From positions 186,001 through 250,000 of the forward strand of contig NZ_BBOJ01000002.1 in assembly GCF_000974445.1 (NCBI RefSeq): a DNA stretch of 64,000 nucleotides, in the 5' to 3' direction. The position numbers and the translations under genes are program-made. The stretch comes from Lentzea aerocolonigenes (lineage in GTDB: Bacteria > Actinomycetota > Actinomycetes > Mycobacteriales > Pseudonocardiaceae). Below, in pieces: positions 1-7,289 of this stretch. How positions within the stretch are numbered: the first letter of the stretch is position 1; each line of letters opens with the position of its first letter. Below the pieces are notes generated by a model. That model was not told the DNA's origin. It ran no database searches and worked only from the letters and a program-made list of their open reading frames with translations.

Positions 1-1073
1 CCATCGTCCAGATCGCGGAGAAGGCCGAGGAGGTCGGGCTCGACGTGTTCGCGATCGGCGAGCACCACAACCCGCCGTTCTTCTCGTCCGCGCCCACCAC
101 GCTGCTCGCCCACATCGCGGCGAAGACGAAGAAGCTGATCGTCAGCACCGCGACGACGCTGATCACCACCAACGACCCGGTGCGCATCGCGGAGGAGTAC
201 GCGATGCTGCAGCACCTGGCCAAGGGCCGCATGGACCTGATGCTGGGCCGCGGCAACACCGCGCCGGTCTACCCGTGGTTCGGTCAGGACATCCGGCAGA
301 GCCTGCCGCTGGCGCTGGAGAACTACAACCTCCTGCACCGGTTGTGGCGCGAGGACGTCGTGGACTGGGAAGGGAAGTTCCGCACGCCGTTGCAGGGCTT
401 CACCTCCACGCCACGGCCGTTGGACGACGTGCCGCCGTTCGTGTGGCACGGCTCGATCCGCACGCCGGAGATCGCGGAGCAGGCCGCCTACTACGGCGAC
501 GGCTTCTTCGCGAACAACATCTTCTGGCCGAAAGAGCACTACATGCGCCTGATCAAGTTCTACCGCCAGCGGTACGCGCACTACGGCCACGGCACGGAGA
601 AGCAGGCCGTCGTCGGCCTGGGTGGTCAGGCGTACATCGCCAAGCGGTCGCAGGACGCGATCAAGGAGTTCCGCCCGTACTTCAACGAGGCCCCGGTCTA
701 CGGGCACGGCCCGAAGATGGAGGACTTCATGGAGATGACGCCTCTGTCGGTCGGCAGCCCGCAGGAGGTCATCGACAAGACGCTGACCTTCCGCGAGCAC
801 TTCGGCGACTACCAGCGCCAGATGTTCCTGATGGACCACGCGGGACTTCCGTTGAAAACCGTGCTGAACCAGCTCGACCTGCTGGGCGAGGAGGTGGTTC
901 CGGTGCTGCGCAAGGAGATCGAGTCGCGCCAGGACCCGGAGACCGCCAAGCCGCCGACGCACGCCCTGCGCGTCAAGGAGAAGTACGGCGACAAGCCCGC
1001 GCGTCAGCCCAGGCCCAACGCCAACCGCGGCGACAACGTCACGGGCGGCTCGCCCTACCAGGACGCCGAGTAA
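1..1073 (+). CDS. Luciferase-like FMN-dependent monooxygenase (CE1758-type), 5' truncated
   Basis: The gene enters from the left edge with codons starting at base 3, so the N-terminus is missing; about 356 residues are visible. The sequence shows a bacterial-luciferase (LLM) TIM-barrel oxidoreductase: GEHHNPPFF near the start, strand-helix pattern LIVSTATTLI, then EEYAMLQHLAKGRMDLMLGRG. These enzymes use reduced FMN supplied by a partner reductase to oxygenate a substrate. The reductase partner lies two genes downstream (1500-2168), with a MarR regulator between, matching the two-component CE1758/CE1759 arrangement. Substrate unknown. The tail after about residue 300 is Pro/Lys-rich and probably disordered. 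Confidence 0.85.
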   Translation, partial: IVQIAEKAEEVGLDVFAIGEHHNPPFFSSAPTTLLAHIAAKTKKLIVSTATTLITTNDPVRIAEEYAMLQHLAKGRMDLMLGRGNTAPVYPWFGQDIRQSLPLALENYNLLHRLWREDVVDWEGKFRTPLQGFTSTPRPLDDVPPFVWHGSIRTPEIAEQAAYYGDGFFANNIFWPKEHYMRLIKFYRQRYAHYGHGTEKQAVVGLGGQAYIAKRSQDAIKEFRPYFNEAPVYGHGPKMEDFMEMTPLSVGSPQEVIDKTLTFREHFGDYQRQMFLMDHAGLPLKTVLNQLDLLGEEVVPVLRKEIESRQDPETAKPPTHALRVKEKYGDKPARQPRPNANRGDNVTGGSPYQDAE

Positions 1074-1077
1074 GACC

Positions 1078-1503
1078 ATGACCCGCGCGAACGAGGCGTG
1101 GGAGTCGCTCATGAAGGCCTACGCCGTGTTGATGAAGCAGTTCAACGCGGAGGACGTCTGGGGCGAGCTCACCATGCGGGAGTACGACGTGCTGTACCAG
1201 CTGTCCAAGTGCGACAGTCCGCTCAGGCTGAGCGAACTGAACCGCCACGTGCTGCTGAGCCAGCCCGCTCTGTCCCGCATGGTCGACCGCCTGGTCGAAC
1301 GCGGCCTGGTCGAACGGTGCCCGGATCAGGGCGACCGCCGGGGTGTGCGCCTGTCGCTCACCCCGGCGGGCCGCGAGACCCAGCGAGCCATCGGCCGCCC
1401 GCACGCCCGCAGCGTCACGCGCGCCCTGAGCGTGCTGACGCCAGAGGAAATCGCACAGCTAGCCGTGATCACCGGCAAACTGGCCGGAAACGAGGAGAAA
1501 TGA
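1078..1503 (+). CDS. MarR family transcriptional regulator
   Basis: 141 residues, the usual MarR length. A winged helix is clear at about residues 35-105 (MREYDVLYQLSKC, then LSELNRHVLLSQPALSRMVDRLVERGLVER, wing DQGDRRGVRLSLTPAGRE). MarR proteins bind palindromes as dimers and normally repress neighbouring genes until a small ligand binds. It starts 4 bp after the monooxygenase stop and its stop overlaps the reductase start (ATGA at 1500-1503), so the three genes are one operon and it probably regulates the flavin monooxygenase system. The operon promoter lies outside the window. Confidence 0.88.
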   Translation: MTRANEAWESLMKAYAVLMKQFNAEDVWGELTMREYDVLYQLSKCDSPLRLSELNRHVLLSQPALSRMVDRLVERGLVERCPDQGDRRGVRLSLTPAGRETQRAIGRPHARSVTRALSVLTPEEIAQLAVITGKLAGNEEK

Positions 1504-2168
1504 CCACACAGTTCCAGCTCGTGGTGGTGTCGGCCGGCACGAGCGACCCGTCGTCCACGCGCCTGCTCGCCGACCGCGTCGCCCAGCGCGTCGCCACGCT
1601 CGGCACCCAGAAGAAGCTCACCGTCGACGTCCAGACGATCGAGCTGCGCGAACTGGCTGGCGAGATCGCGAACGCCCTGGTGTCCAACCACATCGGCGCC
1701 CGTCTGCAGAAGGCGATCACCGCCCTGCAGCACGCCGACGGCATCGTCGCGAGCACGCCGGTCTACAAGGCGGGCGCGAGCGGACTGTTCACGTCGTTCT
1801 TCCAGATCCTCGACAACGACCTCCTGATCGCGAAGCCGGTCGTGCTGGCCGCCACCGCCGGAACCGCACGGCACGCGCTCGTGGTCGACGACCAGATGCG
1901 CGGCCTGTTCGCCTACCTGCGCACCGTCGTGGTGCCGACGTCACTGTTCGCGGCGACCGAGGACTGGACGGACACGGGGCTGAACAAGCGCATCGACCGC
2001 GCGGCCCTCGAACTCGTGGCGCTCATGGCCGCAGGGTTCGAGAAGACGGTGCGCGACGAGTCGTGGGGGCGCTACCAGCACGAGTTCGGCAGCGCGGGCG
2101 GGACCGAGCTGTCGATCGACCTCGACTCCGACCTGATGCGGCTCGCCGCGGGCGGGGCGGCCAACTAA
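1500..2168 (+). CDS. FMN reductase (CE1759-type flavodoxin-like)
   Basis: 222 residues starting at the ATG that overlaps the MarR stop; a longer upstream open frame is only read-through of the MarR region. The fold is NADPH-dependent FMN reductase-like: N-terminal VVVSAGTSDPSSTRLLADRV supplies the phosphate-binding loop, and ADGIVASTPVYKAGASG is the second flavin-contact segment. It should reduce FMN with NAD(P)H for the luciferase-like enzyme two genes upstream. Last gene of the operon; a hairpin follows 24 bp after the stop. The assignment to the CE1759 group rests on the gene order as much as on sequence. Confidence 0.82.
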   Translation: MTTQFQLVVVSAGTSDPSSTRLLADRVAQRVATLGTQKKLTVDVQTIELRELAGEIANALVSNHIGARLQKAITALQHADGIVASTPVYKAGASGLFTSFFQILDNDLLIAKPVVLAATAGTARHALVVDDQMRGLFAYLRTVVVPTSLFAATEDWTDTGLNKRIDRAALELVALMAAGFEKTVRDESWGRYQHEFGSAGGTELSIDLDSDLMRLAAGGAAN

Positions 2169-2191
2169 CGCCTGTCCTGCAAGTCAACGGA

Positions 2192-2226
2192 GCCCGCCGT
2201 GTGAGCCTCTTGTCCACGCGGCGGGC
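2192..2226 (+). terminator. Putative hairpin terminator after the monooxygenase operon
   Basis: GCCCGCCG and its complement CGGCGGGC are separated by 19 nt, 24 bp beyond the FMN reductase stop. There is no U-tract, as is common in actinobacteria. It overlaps the edge of the decayed transposase, so it could also be a chance GC palindrome. Confidence 0.4.
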
Positions 2227-2400
2227 GATCCTGGCATCACGCTCAGGTTTGACACGATGCGGCGGGCCTGTGGCGCCTCGCGGGTCGACGGATGCGGGTA
2301 GGGCTTGTCCGCGACCACTACATCCGGGTCGGGGGCGAAGCCTGCGCGGCGGTGAGCAGCTCCCGCTCCCGCAGGCCACAGTTGTCTACCGCTCGGTGGG
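2195..2400 (-). mobile_element. Decayed IS5-type transposase fragment
   Basis: On the minus strand one frame reads DPDVVVADKPYPHPSTRE (about 2345-2285) and, after a frame change, HRVKPERDARIARR (about 2265-2225). This follows the order of the conserved catalytic-core segment of IS5-family transposases (ADKAYS..STR, then RRI.HTIPER.DQ.A.R). No start, no full domain and no terminal inverted repeats were seen, so it is a short, frameshifted relic. It lies beside tandem repeats and an HNH gene. Family assignment is from memory of the motif. Confidence 0.42.
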
Positions 2401-2630
2401 CCTTCAGCGGTTCGCAGCTTCCGCAGACGTCGCGTTGATCACCTGCTTGTCATTGCGCCGCCTGCAGCCGCGCACGCTCGATCCGTCAGCTCGACCCGAC
2501 TTGCACCTGATCAACGAATTGCAGGACCAGGCTCTCGTCGGGGTGACGGCACGGCTTCGCCGACCCGGCACATGCCCTCCTTCGTCGGGCGTGTGCCGGA
2601 CCGAATTTCTGTGGTCGCCCTGCGGGGGTG
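2401..2630. other. Intergenic stretch, nothing recognised
   Basis: Between the transposase relic and the tandem repeats no frame shows recognisable protein and no RNA-like structure was evident. It may be more of the decayed element. Confidence 0.5.
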
Positions 2631-2886
2631 GTTGCGGGGCGTGGTCCAGTGCCGTGTGGTGGCCGCCGGTTGCGGTGGTGGTCCTTGGGCGCGGGTTGCG
2701 GGGCCTGGTCGAGTGCCCCGCGGTGACCTCCGGTTGCGTGGTGGTTCTTAGGCGCGAGTTGCGGAGCCTGGTCCAGTGCCGTGCGATGGCTGCCGGTTGC
2801 GTGGTGGTTCTTAGGCGCGAGTTGCGGGGCGTGGTCCAGTGCCCCGCGGTGGCCGCCGGTTCGTGGTGGTTCTTAGGTGCGGGTTG
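2631..2886. repeat. Four imperfect ~63-bp tandem repeats
   Basis: Copies begin at 2631, 2695, 2758 and 2821, with a fifth partial start at 2883, giving periods of 64, 63, 63 and 62. Each begins GTTGCGG..C.TGGTC.AGTGCC and ends near GTGGTGGTTCTTAGGCGCG. The array stops about 8 bp before the end of the HNH gene. A period divisible by three suggests it may descend from repeated codons of a former C-terminal tail, read on the minus strand. Confidence 0.85.
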
Positions 2887-2893
2887 TGAATTT

Positions 2894-4024
2894 CTAGAAT
2901 GGTGGTGGGTCGCCCAGTACTGGTTCGGGGTGGCGTTCGTAGGCTTTTCCTGCCGGGCTGCGGAAACAGAACCTGCCCGGTTTCGGTTGGCTCACCTGCC
3001 AGGCCGTGCGGTGTTTCACGCGGTGGTGTCTGCGGCAGAACGCCCCCAGGTTGGCTGAGGAGGTCGTGCCGCGTGGGAACGGGACCGTGTGATCCAGATC
3101 CGACTCGTGTGACGGGCGCATGCAACCGGGGAAGCGGCAGGTCCGGTCCCGCGTCCACACGAAGCGGCGCAACGCTGCGGGCGGGCGGTAGGTGCTGGTG
3201 CCGAACTCCAGGGCCTCACCGGTGACCGGGTCGGTCAGCAGCCGTCGCCACGTCGCGTCCCCGGCCAGGTCGCGGGCCAGCTCGGCGGTGATCGGGCCGT
3301 AGCCGGCCAACTCGCCCGGCTGCGACGAGAGGCCCAGCAGGGTCGCGGCTGAGATGGTCACGTACAGCTCGACCTTGACCGCGCTGGTCTTGTCGGGAGT
3401 GGCGAGCAGCAGATCGGCGAACACGTCCGCGCGGACCTGGTCCAGCGTGCGCGGATCGGACGGCGTGTGGGCCTGACGCGCGATCGCGTCGACCCGCGCC
3501 GAGCACGCCGCCGCCAGATGTGCGGGCAGGAACGCCCAGATCCGCGCCATGTCGTCCTCGACCGAGTCCAGACCGGTGCAGCGCTGCTTGCGGCGCTCCC
3601 GCGCCCGTTCCTCATGCCCCGCGGGGTCGACCTTCATCACCACGCGACGGGTCAGCTGCCGCATCTGGGCGCCGGTCTGGCCCGCGGCCTTGGCCAGCAG
3701 GCGGGCCTCCACCTCGGCGGCCAGGTCGGCCGACAGCGGCATGGTCTGGTCGTGCAGCACGCGGGCCTTGTAGAGGTCGATCTCCCCCTTCTCCAGGGCA
3801 TCGAGCGTCAGCGGCAGCCTGGACGCCAGGTCCAGCGCCAGCGCGATCTGGTCGGTGGTCCAGCGCGACGTCCACCGCATCGCCGCCGCGATCTCGGCGT
3901 CGAAGAACTCCTCGCCCTCACAGGCGATCGCGTACTCCGCGAGCACACGCAACGACTGCGCCTGGTGATAGGCGATCTGTTTGTGGTGATAATCGAGAGC
4001 ATCGAGGACCTCGACCGCTTCCAT
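2894..4024 (-). CDS. DUF222 / HNH endonuclease domain protein
   Basis: About 376 residues. An N-terminal DUF222-like helical region (EVLDALDYHHKQIAYHQAQSL, later MRWTSRWTTDQIALAL) is followed by a C-terminal HNH motif: CRFPGCMRPSHESDLDHTV, then NLGAFCRRHHRVKH, with the Cys and His residues needed for metal binding and catalysis present. This family is multicopy in actinobacteria and related to the mycobacterial 13E12 repeats; a mobile or DNA-maintenance role is usually suspected but unproven. No Shine-Dalgarno is visible. ATG at 4024 sits 7 nt after a TAAAAT -10-like box, so a leaderless start is favoured; a TTG at 4057 is in frame. Tandem repeats and an IS relic lie just downstream. Confidence 0.85.
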   Translation of the reverse strand: MEAVEVLDALDYHHKQIAYHQAQSLRVLAEYAIACEGEEFFDAEIAAAMRWTSRWTTDQIALALDLASRLPLTLDALEKGEIDLYKARVLHDQTMPLSADLAAEVEARLLAKAAGQTGAQMRQLTRRVVMKVDPAGHEERARERRKQRCTGLDSVEDDMARIWAFLPAHLAAACSARVDAIARQAHTPSDPRTLDQVRADVFADLLLATPDKTSAVKVELYVTISAATLLGLSSQPGELAGYGPITAELARDLAGDATWRRLLTDPVTGEALEFGTSTYRPPAALRRFVWTRDRTCRFPGCMRPSHESDLDHTVPFPRGTTSSANLGAFCRRHHRVKHRTAWQVSQPKPGRFCFRSPAGKAYERHPEPVLGDPPPF

Positions 4025-4105
4025 GCCCACAATTTTATTCGTGATCAAAAACCGCAAAGGGGGCTCAGAGCCTCACGATCGAGTGAAAACGCGGCGTTGA
4101 TCCGT

Positions 4106-4855
4106 CTAGAAGTCGCGGTGCTCCTCGGCCCACGGCAACAACTTCCGTTCAGCGAACGTCAAGCCGTAGAAGAGCGCGACGCTGATGATCGCGAGCAAAG
4201 CCATTGCCGCGAACGCCAGTGAGGTGTCCGCGCTGGCCCCGGACGTGGAGATCACGTACCCGAGGCCCGCGCGGGCACCGACGAACTCACCGATCACCGC
4301 ACCGATGACCGCGAGCGTGACCGCCAACTTGAGCCCGACGAAGATCTGCGGCAGCGCGTGCCACAGTCGCAGCTTGAAGAACTCGTGCGTGCGCGAGGCG
4401 TCCAGCGAGCGGAACAGCTCGACGAGGTCCCGGGGCGTCGACTTCATGCCCGACGCGGTGGAGACGACGATCGGGAAGATGCACACCAGCACCACCATGA
4501 GCACCTTCGAAGAGATGCCGAACCCGAACCACACCACCACGATCGGTGCGATGGCGACCTTCGGCACGGCGTTCAGTGCCACCAGCAACGGGTAGAACAT
4601 CCGCTCCAGCACCTGAGACCCGACGATCAGCAACGCCAGCGGCACCCCGATCGCGACGGACAGGCCGAAGCCCGACACGGCCTCCCACAACGTGATCAGC
4701 GTCTGTTCGAGCAGATATCCGGGCAGCTCCAGGAACGACGCGACGACGTCGGCCGGTGACGGCACCAGGAACGGCTCGATCCCGAACACGATCGTCGCGA
4801 GCCACCACAGACCGACGATCACCAGCATTCCCAGCACCGGCAACGCGATCCTCAC
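4106..4855 (-). CDS. ABC transporter permease (SsuC/TauC type)
   Basis: 249 residues with about six membrane helices, beginning IALPVLGMLVIVGLWWLATIVFG. The cytoplasmic EAA-type loop is at the segment ELFRSLDASRTHEFFKLRLWHALP, and the conserved GEFVGARAGLGYVIS follows. This is the membrane channel of a SsuABC/TauABC/NitT-like importer for sulfonates, nitrate-like anions or small organics. GTG at 4855 overlaps the ATPase stop by 4 nt (GTGA), so translation is coupled. It is the last gene of the three-gene operon read right to left. The substrate cannot be told from sequence. Confidence 0.9.
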   Translation of the reverse strand: MRIALPVLGMLVIVGLWWLATIVFGIEPFLVPSPADVVASFLELPGYLLEQTLITLWEAVSGFGLSVAIGVPLALLIVGSQVLERMFYPLLVALNAVPKVAIAPIVVVWFGFGISSKVLMVVLVCIFPIVVSTASGMKSTPRDLVELFRSLDASRTHEFFKLRLWHALPQIFVGLKLAVTLAVIGAVIGEFVGARAGLGYVISTSGASADTSLAFAAMALLAIISVALFYGLTFAERKLLPWAEEHRDF

Positions 4856-5580
4856 GCCGTCACCTCGCCCAGCAAGCCGCGCAACGACCGGCTCACCTCG
4901 TCCAGCTCCACCTGCCCGAGCGCACGCGGCCGCGGCAGGGTGACGTCGACGATCTCGTGGATCCGGCCGGGGCGCGGGCTGAGCACGACGATCCGGTCGG
5001 CGAGCAGCACGGCCTCGTCGATGGAGTGCGTCACGAACACGACCGCGCGCGGGTGCTCCAGCTGAATCCGTTGCAGTTCCTCGGAAAGCTCCGTGCGGGT
5101 GATCGCGTCCAGGGCGGAGAACGGCTCGTCCATCAGCATCACGCGCGGGCTCTGGATCAGCGACCGGCACAGCGACACCCGTTGCTGCATGCCGCCGGAC
5201 AGCTCGTGCGGCAACCGTTTCTCGAACCCGGCGAGTCCGACGAGGTCCAGCAGCTCGTGCGCCCTCACCCGGTGATCACCCAGGCCCAGGACCTCGGCCG
5301 GCAGCAGGACGTTGGCAAGCACCGACCGCCACGGCAGCAACGCCGGGCGCTGGAACATGAGCGAGACGTCACGGCGCGGCCTCGTGACCTCCTGCCCCGC
5401 CACGAGAATCCGCCCGGAGGTGGGTGCGAGCAGCCCTGCGATCAGCCGCAGCAACGTCGACTTGCCGCAGCCGGACCGGCCGATCACCGCGACGAACTCG
5501 TGCTCACCCACCTCCAGGTCGATCCCGGCCAGCGCGTGCACCGGCCCGAAGGTCCGCGCGACCCGCTGGAGCGAGATCAC
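4852..5580 (-). CDS. ABC transporter ATP-binding protein (SsuB/TauB type)
   Basis: 242 residues. Walker A is GRSGCGKST, the Q-loop lies in LMFQRPALLPW, the signature is LSGGMQQR, Walker B is VMLMDEPFSALD and the switch His is in VFVTHSIDEA. It drives import through the neighbouring permease. GTG at 5580 overlaps the stop of the binding-protein gene (GTGA), which sets the start; the frame stays open upstream but that part is antisense-like Arg-rich sequence. ATPases of this group act as homodimers on the cytoplasmic face. Confidence 0.92.
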   Translation of the reverse strand: MISLQRVARTFGPVHALAGIDLEVGEHEFVAVIGRSGCGKSTLLRLIAGLLAPTSGRILVAGQEVTRPRRDVSLMFQRPALLPWRSVLANVLLPAEVLGLGDHRVRAHELLDLVGLAGFEKRLPHELSGGMQQRVSLCRSLIQSPRVMLMDEPFSALDAITRTELSEELQRIQLEHPRAVVFVTHSIDEAVLLADRIVVLSPRPGRIHEIVDVTLPRPRALGQVELDEVSRSLRGLLGEVTA

Positions 5581-6569
5581 TTCGGCGCCAGGTCGAAGGA
5601 GGCGACGTCGCCGGGACGCACCGACCCGTCCGGGATCGCACCGGCCCCGACGAGCGTGCGGAGGACCGTCTCGACCCGCGGCTCGGTCAGCTCGCCGACA
5701 GGGCCCCGGAAACCGACCGGCTTGACGTACCACTTCATCAGGTCCAGCTCGGCGCGCGCGACGGCGGCATCTTGGGTCGGCTGGTACTTCTTGAGGATCT
5801 GACCGGTCTCCTCCGGGTGCTCGACCGCGTAGTCGAGGGCGCGCAGCAGCACGGCCGTGAACCGCTGCACCAGACCGGGATCGTTCTGCGCCATCTGCTT
5901 CGACGTCACCAGCACGTTGCCGTACAGGTCGGGAACCAGATCGCCGTACGGCAGGACCACCGCCTTCCGCCCCTTGGCCGCGGCCTCGATCAACGGTGTG
6001 CCGACGACGAACTGCCCGATCCCGTCCACCTGCCCGGCCGCGAGCAGCTGCGGGAGCGACGGCGGAGGTGACGGCACGAACTGGACCTGCGCCGGGTCGA
6101 TGCCGGCGGCCTTGGCGTAGACCGGGAACATCACCTGGTTCGTGGAACCGGGCTGGTCACCGATCTTCTTGCCCACCAGGTCGGCAGGCTTGGAGATCCC
6201 GTTGCCCTCCAGGGAGACGATCGCGGCGAGCGACCGCTGGTGGATCGCCGCGACGGCGGTGACCGGCAGCTTCTCCTTGGCGACGGTGATCGCGGTGGCG
6301 GTGAAGTCGGCGATGCCGAAGTCGGCGCGGTTGCCCGCGACCAGCTTGAGCACGTCGACGCTGCCGGTGCCCGGCGTGATCGTGACCTCGATGGCCTCGG
6401 CGTCGAAGAAGCCCTTCTCCAACGCGATGTACACGTACGCGTCGCGGCCGAAGGTGCTGAACGACGTGAGATAGTTGATCTTGCTGAAGCCCGTGTTGTC
6501 CCGCGGTGGCGGTGTGCCGCAGGCGGCGACGGCGAGCACGACCAGGACAGCTGCGACGACTTTCCGCAT
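5577..6569 (-). CDS. Solute-binding lipoprotein (SsuA/NMT1-THI5-like)
   Basis: 330 residues. A lipoprotein signal with lipobox LAVAAC leads into a two-lobe periplasmic-binding fold of the NMT1/SsuA type: YVYIALEKGFFDAEAIEVTI, the GSVDVLKLVAGNRADFGIADF lobe, and DLVGKKIGDQPGSTNQV. It captures ligand outside the membrane and delivers it to the permease encoded at 4106-4855. A strong Shine-Dalgarno (GGGGAGGGGAAC) precedes the ATG. First gene of the operon. The family includes binders of sulfonates, taurine, nitrate and pyrimidine precursors, so the substrate is open; the nearby FMN monooxygenase system makes organosulfur plausible but this is inference. Confidence 0.88.
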   Translation of the reverse strand: MRKVVAAVLVVLAVAACGTPPPRDNTGFSKINYLTSFSTFGRDAYVYIALEKGFFDAEAIEVTITPGTGSVDVLKLVAGNRADFGIADFTATAITVAKEKLPVTAVAAIHQRSLAAIVSLEGNGISKPADLVGKKIGDQPGSTNQVMFPVYAKAAGIDPAQVQFVPSPPPSLPQLLAAGQVDGIGQFVVGTPLIEAAAKGRKAVVLPYGDLVPDLYGNVLVTSKQMAQNDPGLVQRFTAVLLRALDYAVEHPEETGQILKKYQPTQDAAVARAELDLMKWYVKPVGFRGPVGELTEPRVETVLRTLVGAGAIPDGSVRPGDVASFDLAPK

Positions 6570-6625
6570 TGTTCCCCTCCCCCGGAAACGTCCTTCTGGA
6601 CGAACATAGAGGCTGGGGAGGACGA

Positions 6626-6796
6626 ATGAACACGACCAATCCGCCCGTGGCCGTCAACGGCACGGGCCGATCGGAGTGTCCAGAACCGCTACCTGCGGGA
6701 GGTGCGCCTTGCGGGGTGACCTCGTGCTCTCACCGTCCGGCGAGAAGATCGTCTCACCGACGTCGGCAGTCGTCCACCGGCCCGTGCACAGGCTGA
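6626..6796 (+). CDS. Possible small Cys-containing protein (56 aa)
   Basis: An ATG at 6626 has a near-ideal Shine-Dalgarno (GGGGAGGA). It opens a 56-residue frame, MNTTNPPVAVNGTG then a Cys-, Pro- and Ser-rich stretch ending at a stop inside the following spacer. GC-rich third positions are strong for only the first 16 codons, after which another frame looks more coding-like, so this could be a frameshifted remnant. No homologue is recognised. It is divergent from the binding-protein gene. Confidence 0.22.
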   Translation: MNTTNPPVAVNGTGRSECPEPLPAGGAPCGVTSCSHRPARRSSHRRRQSSTGPCTG

Positions 6797-6800
6797 CGAA

Positions 6801-6840
6801 CACCGTGCACGACCCTGGACCTGGAGGGTTGTGCACGGTG
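6801..6840 (-). terminator. Strong hairpin terminator
   Basis: CACCGTGCACGACCCT pairs with AGGGTTGTGCACGGTG (16 bp with one G-T pair) around an 8-nt loop. It begins 15 bp past the YCII gene stop, so it should end that minus-strand transcript. No U-tract. Confidence 0.75.
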
Positions 6841-6854
6841 GACGGCGAACTGAG

Positions 6855-7229
6855 TTACTTGTTCAGGTAGGGCTCCAGGTCCTCGAACTCCGCGACCTTG
6901 CGGACCTCGACCGACATCTCCTCGACGCCGGCGAAGCAGGTGATGTACTCCTGCGCGACGGCCGTGGCCTCGGCCAGGTCCTTCGCGTTGATCAGCAGGA
7001 ACCCGCCGACGACCTCCTTGGCCTCGGCGAACGGTCCGTCGATCGCACTGATCGCCGCACCACGCCTGCGCACCACGGCGCCGGCCTTCTGCACGCCCTC
7101 GGCGCCGAGCATGACGCCGTCCGCGGTCAGCTTCTCGACGAACGCGTTCATCCGGTCGATGAGCTCGGCGTTCGGCTCCCACGAGGCCGGGTCGTCTTCG
7201 GGGACCCGGTGCATGAGCATGAACCGCAT
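6855..7229 (-). CDS. YCII-related (DGPF) domain protein
   Basis: 124 residues, a single YCII-like ferredoxin-fold domain: MRFMLMHRVPEDD at the N-terminus and the hallmark AISAIDGPFAEAKEVVGGF in the centre. The family is often encoded beside ECF sigma factors or oxidoreductases and its biochemical role is poorly defined; some members are small dehydrochlorinases or binding proteins. No sigma factor lies next to it here. A strong hairpin follows the stop. It is probably monocistronic, separated by 60 bp from the GMC oxidoreductase upstream. Confidence 0.85.
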   Translation of the reverse strand: MRFMLMHRVPEDDPASWEPNAELIDRMNAFVEKLTADGVMLGAEGVQKAGAVVRRRGAAISAIDGPFAEAKEVVGGFLLINAKDLAEATAVAQEYITCFAGVEEMSVEVRKVAEFEDLEPYLNK

Positions 7230-7289
7230 GTTCTCTCCTCGGTGTCGACTGGCAGCGTCGAACAGCTGCCACCCCTGCGTCGAACGACG

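Noticed and set aside
2063-3058. Open frame through the IS relic and tandem repeats
   Set aside because: It begins inside the FMN reductase gene, has no ribosome site and no recognisable domain; it is open only because of base composition.
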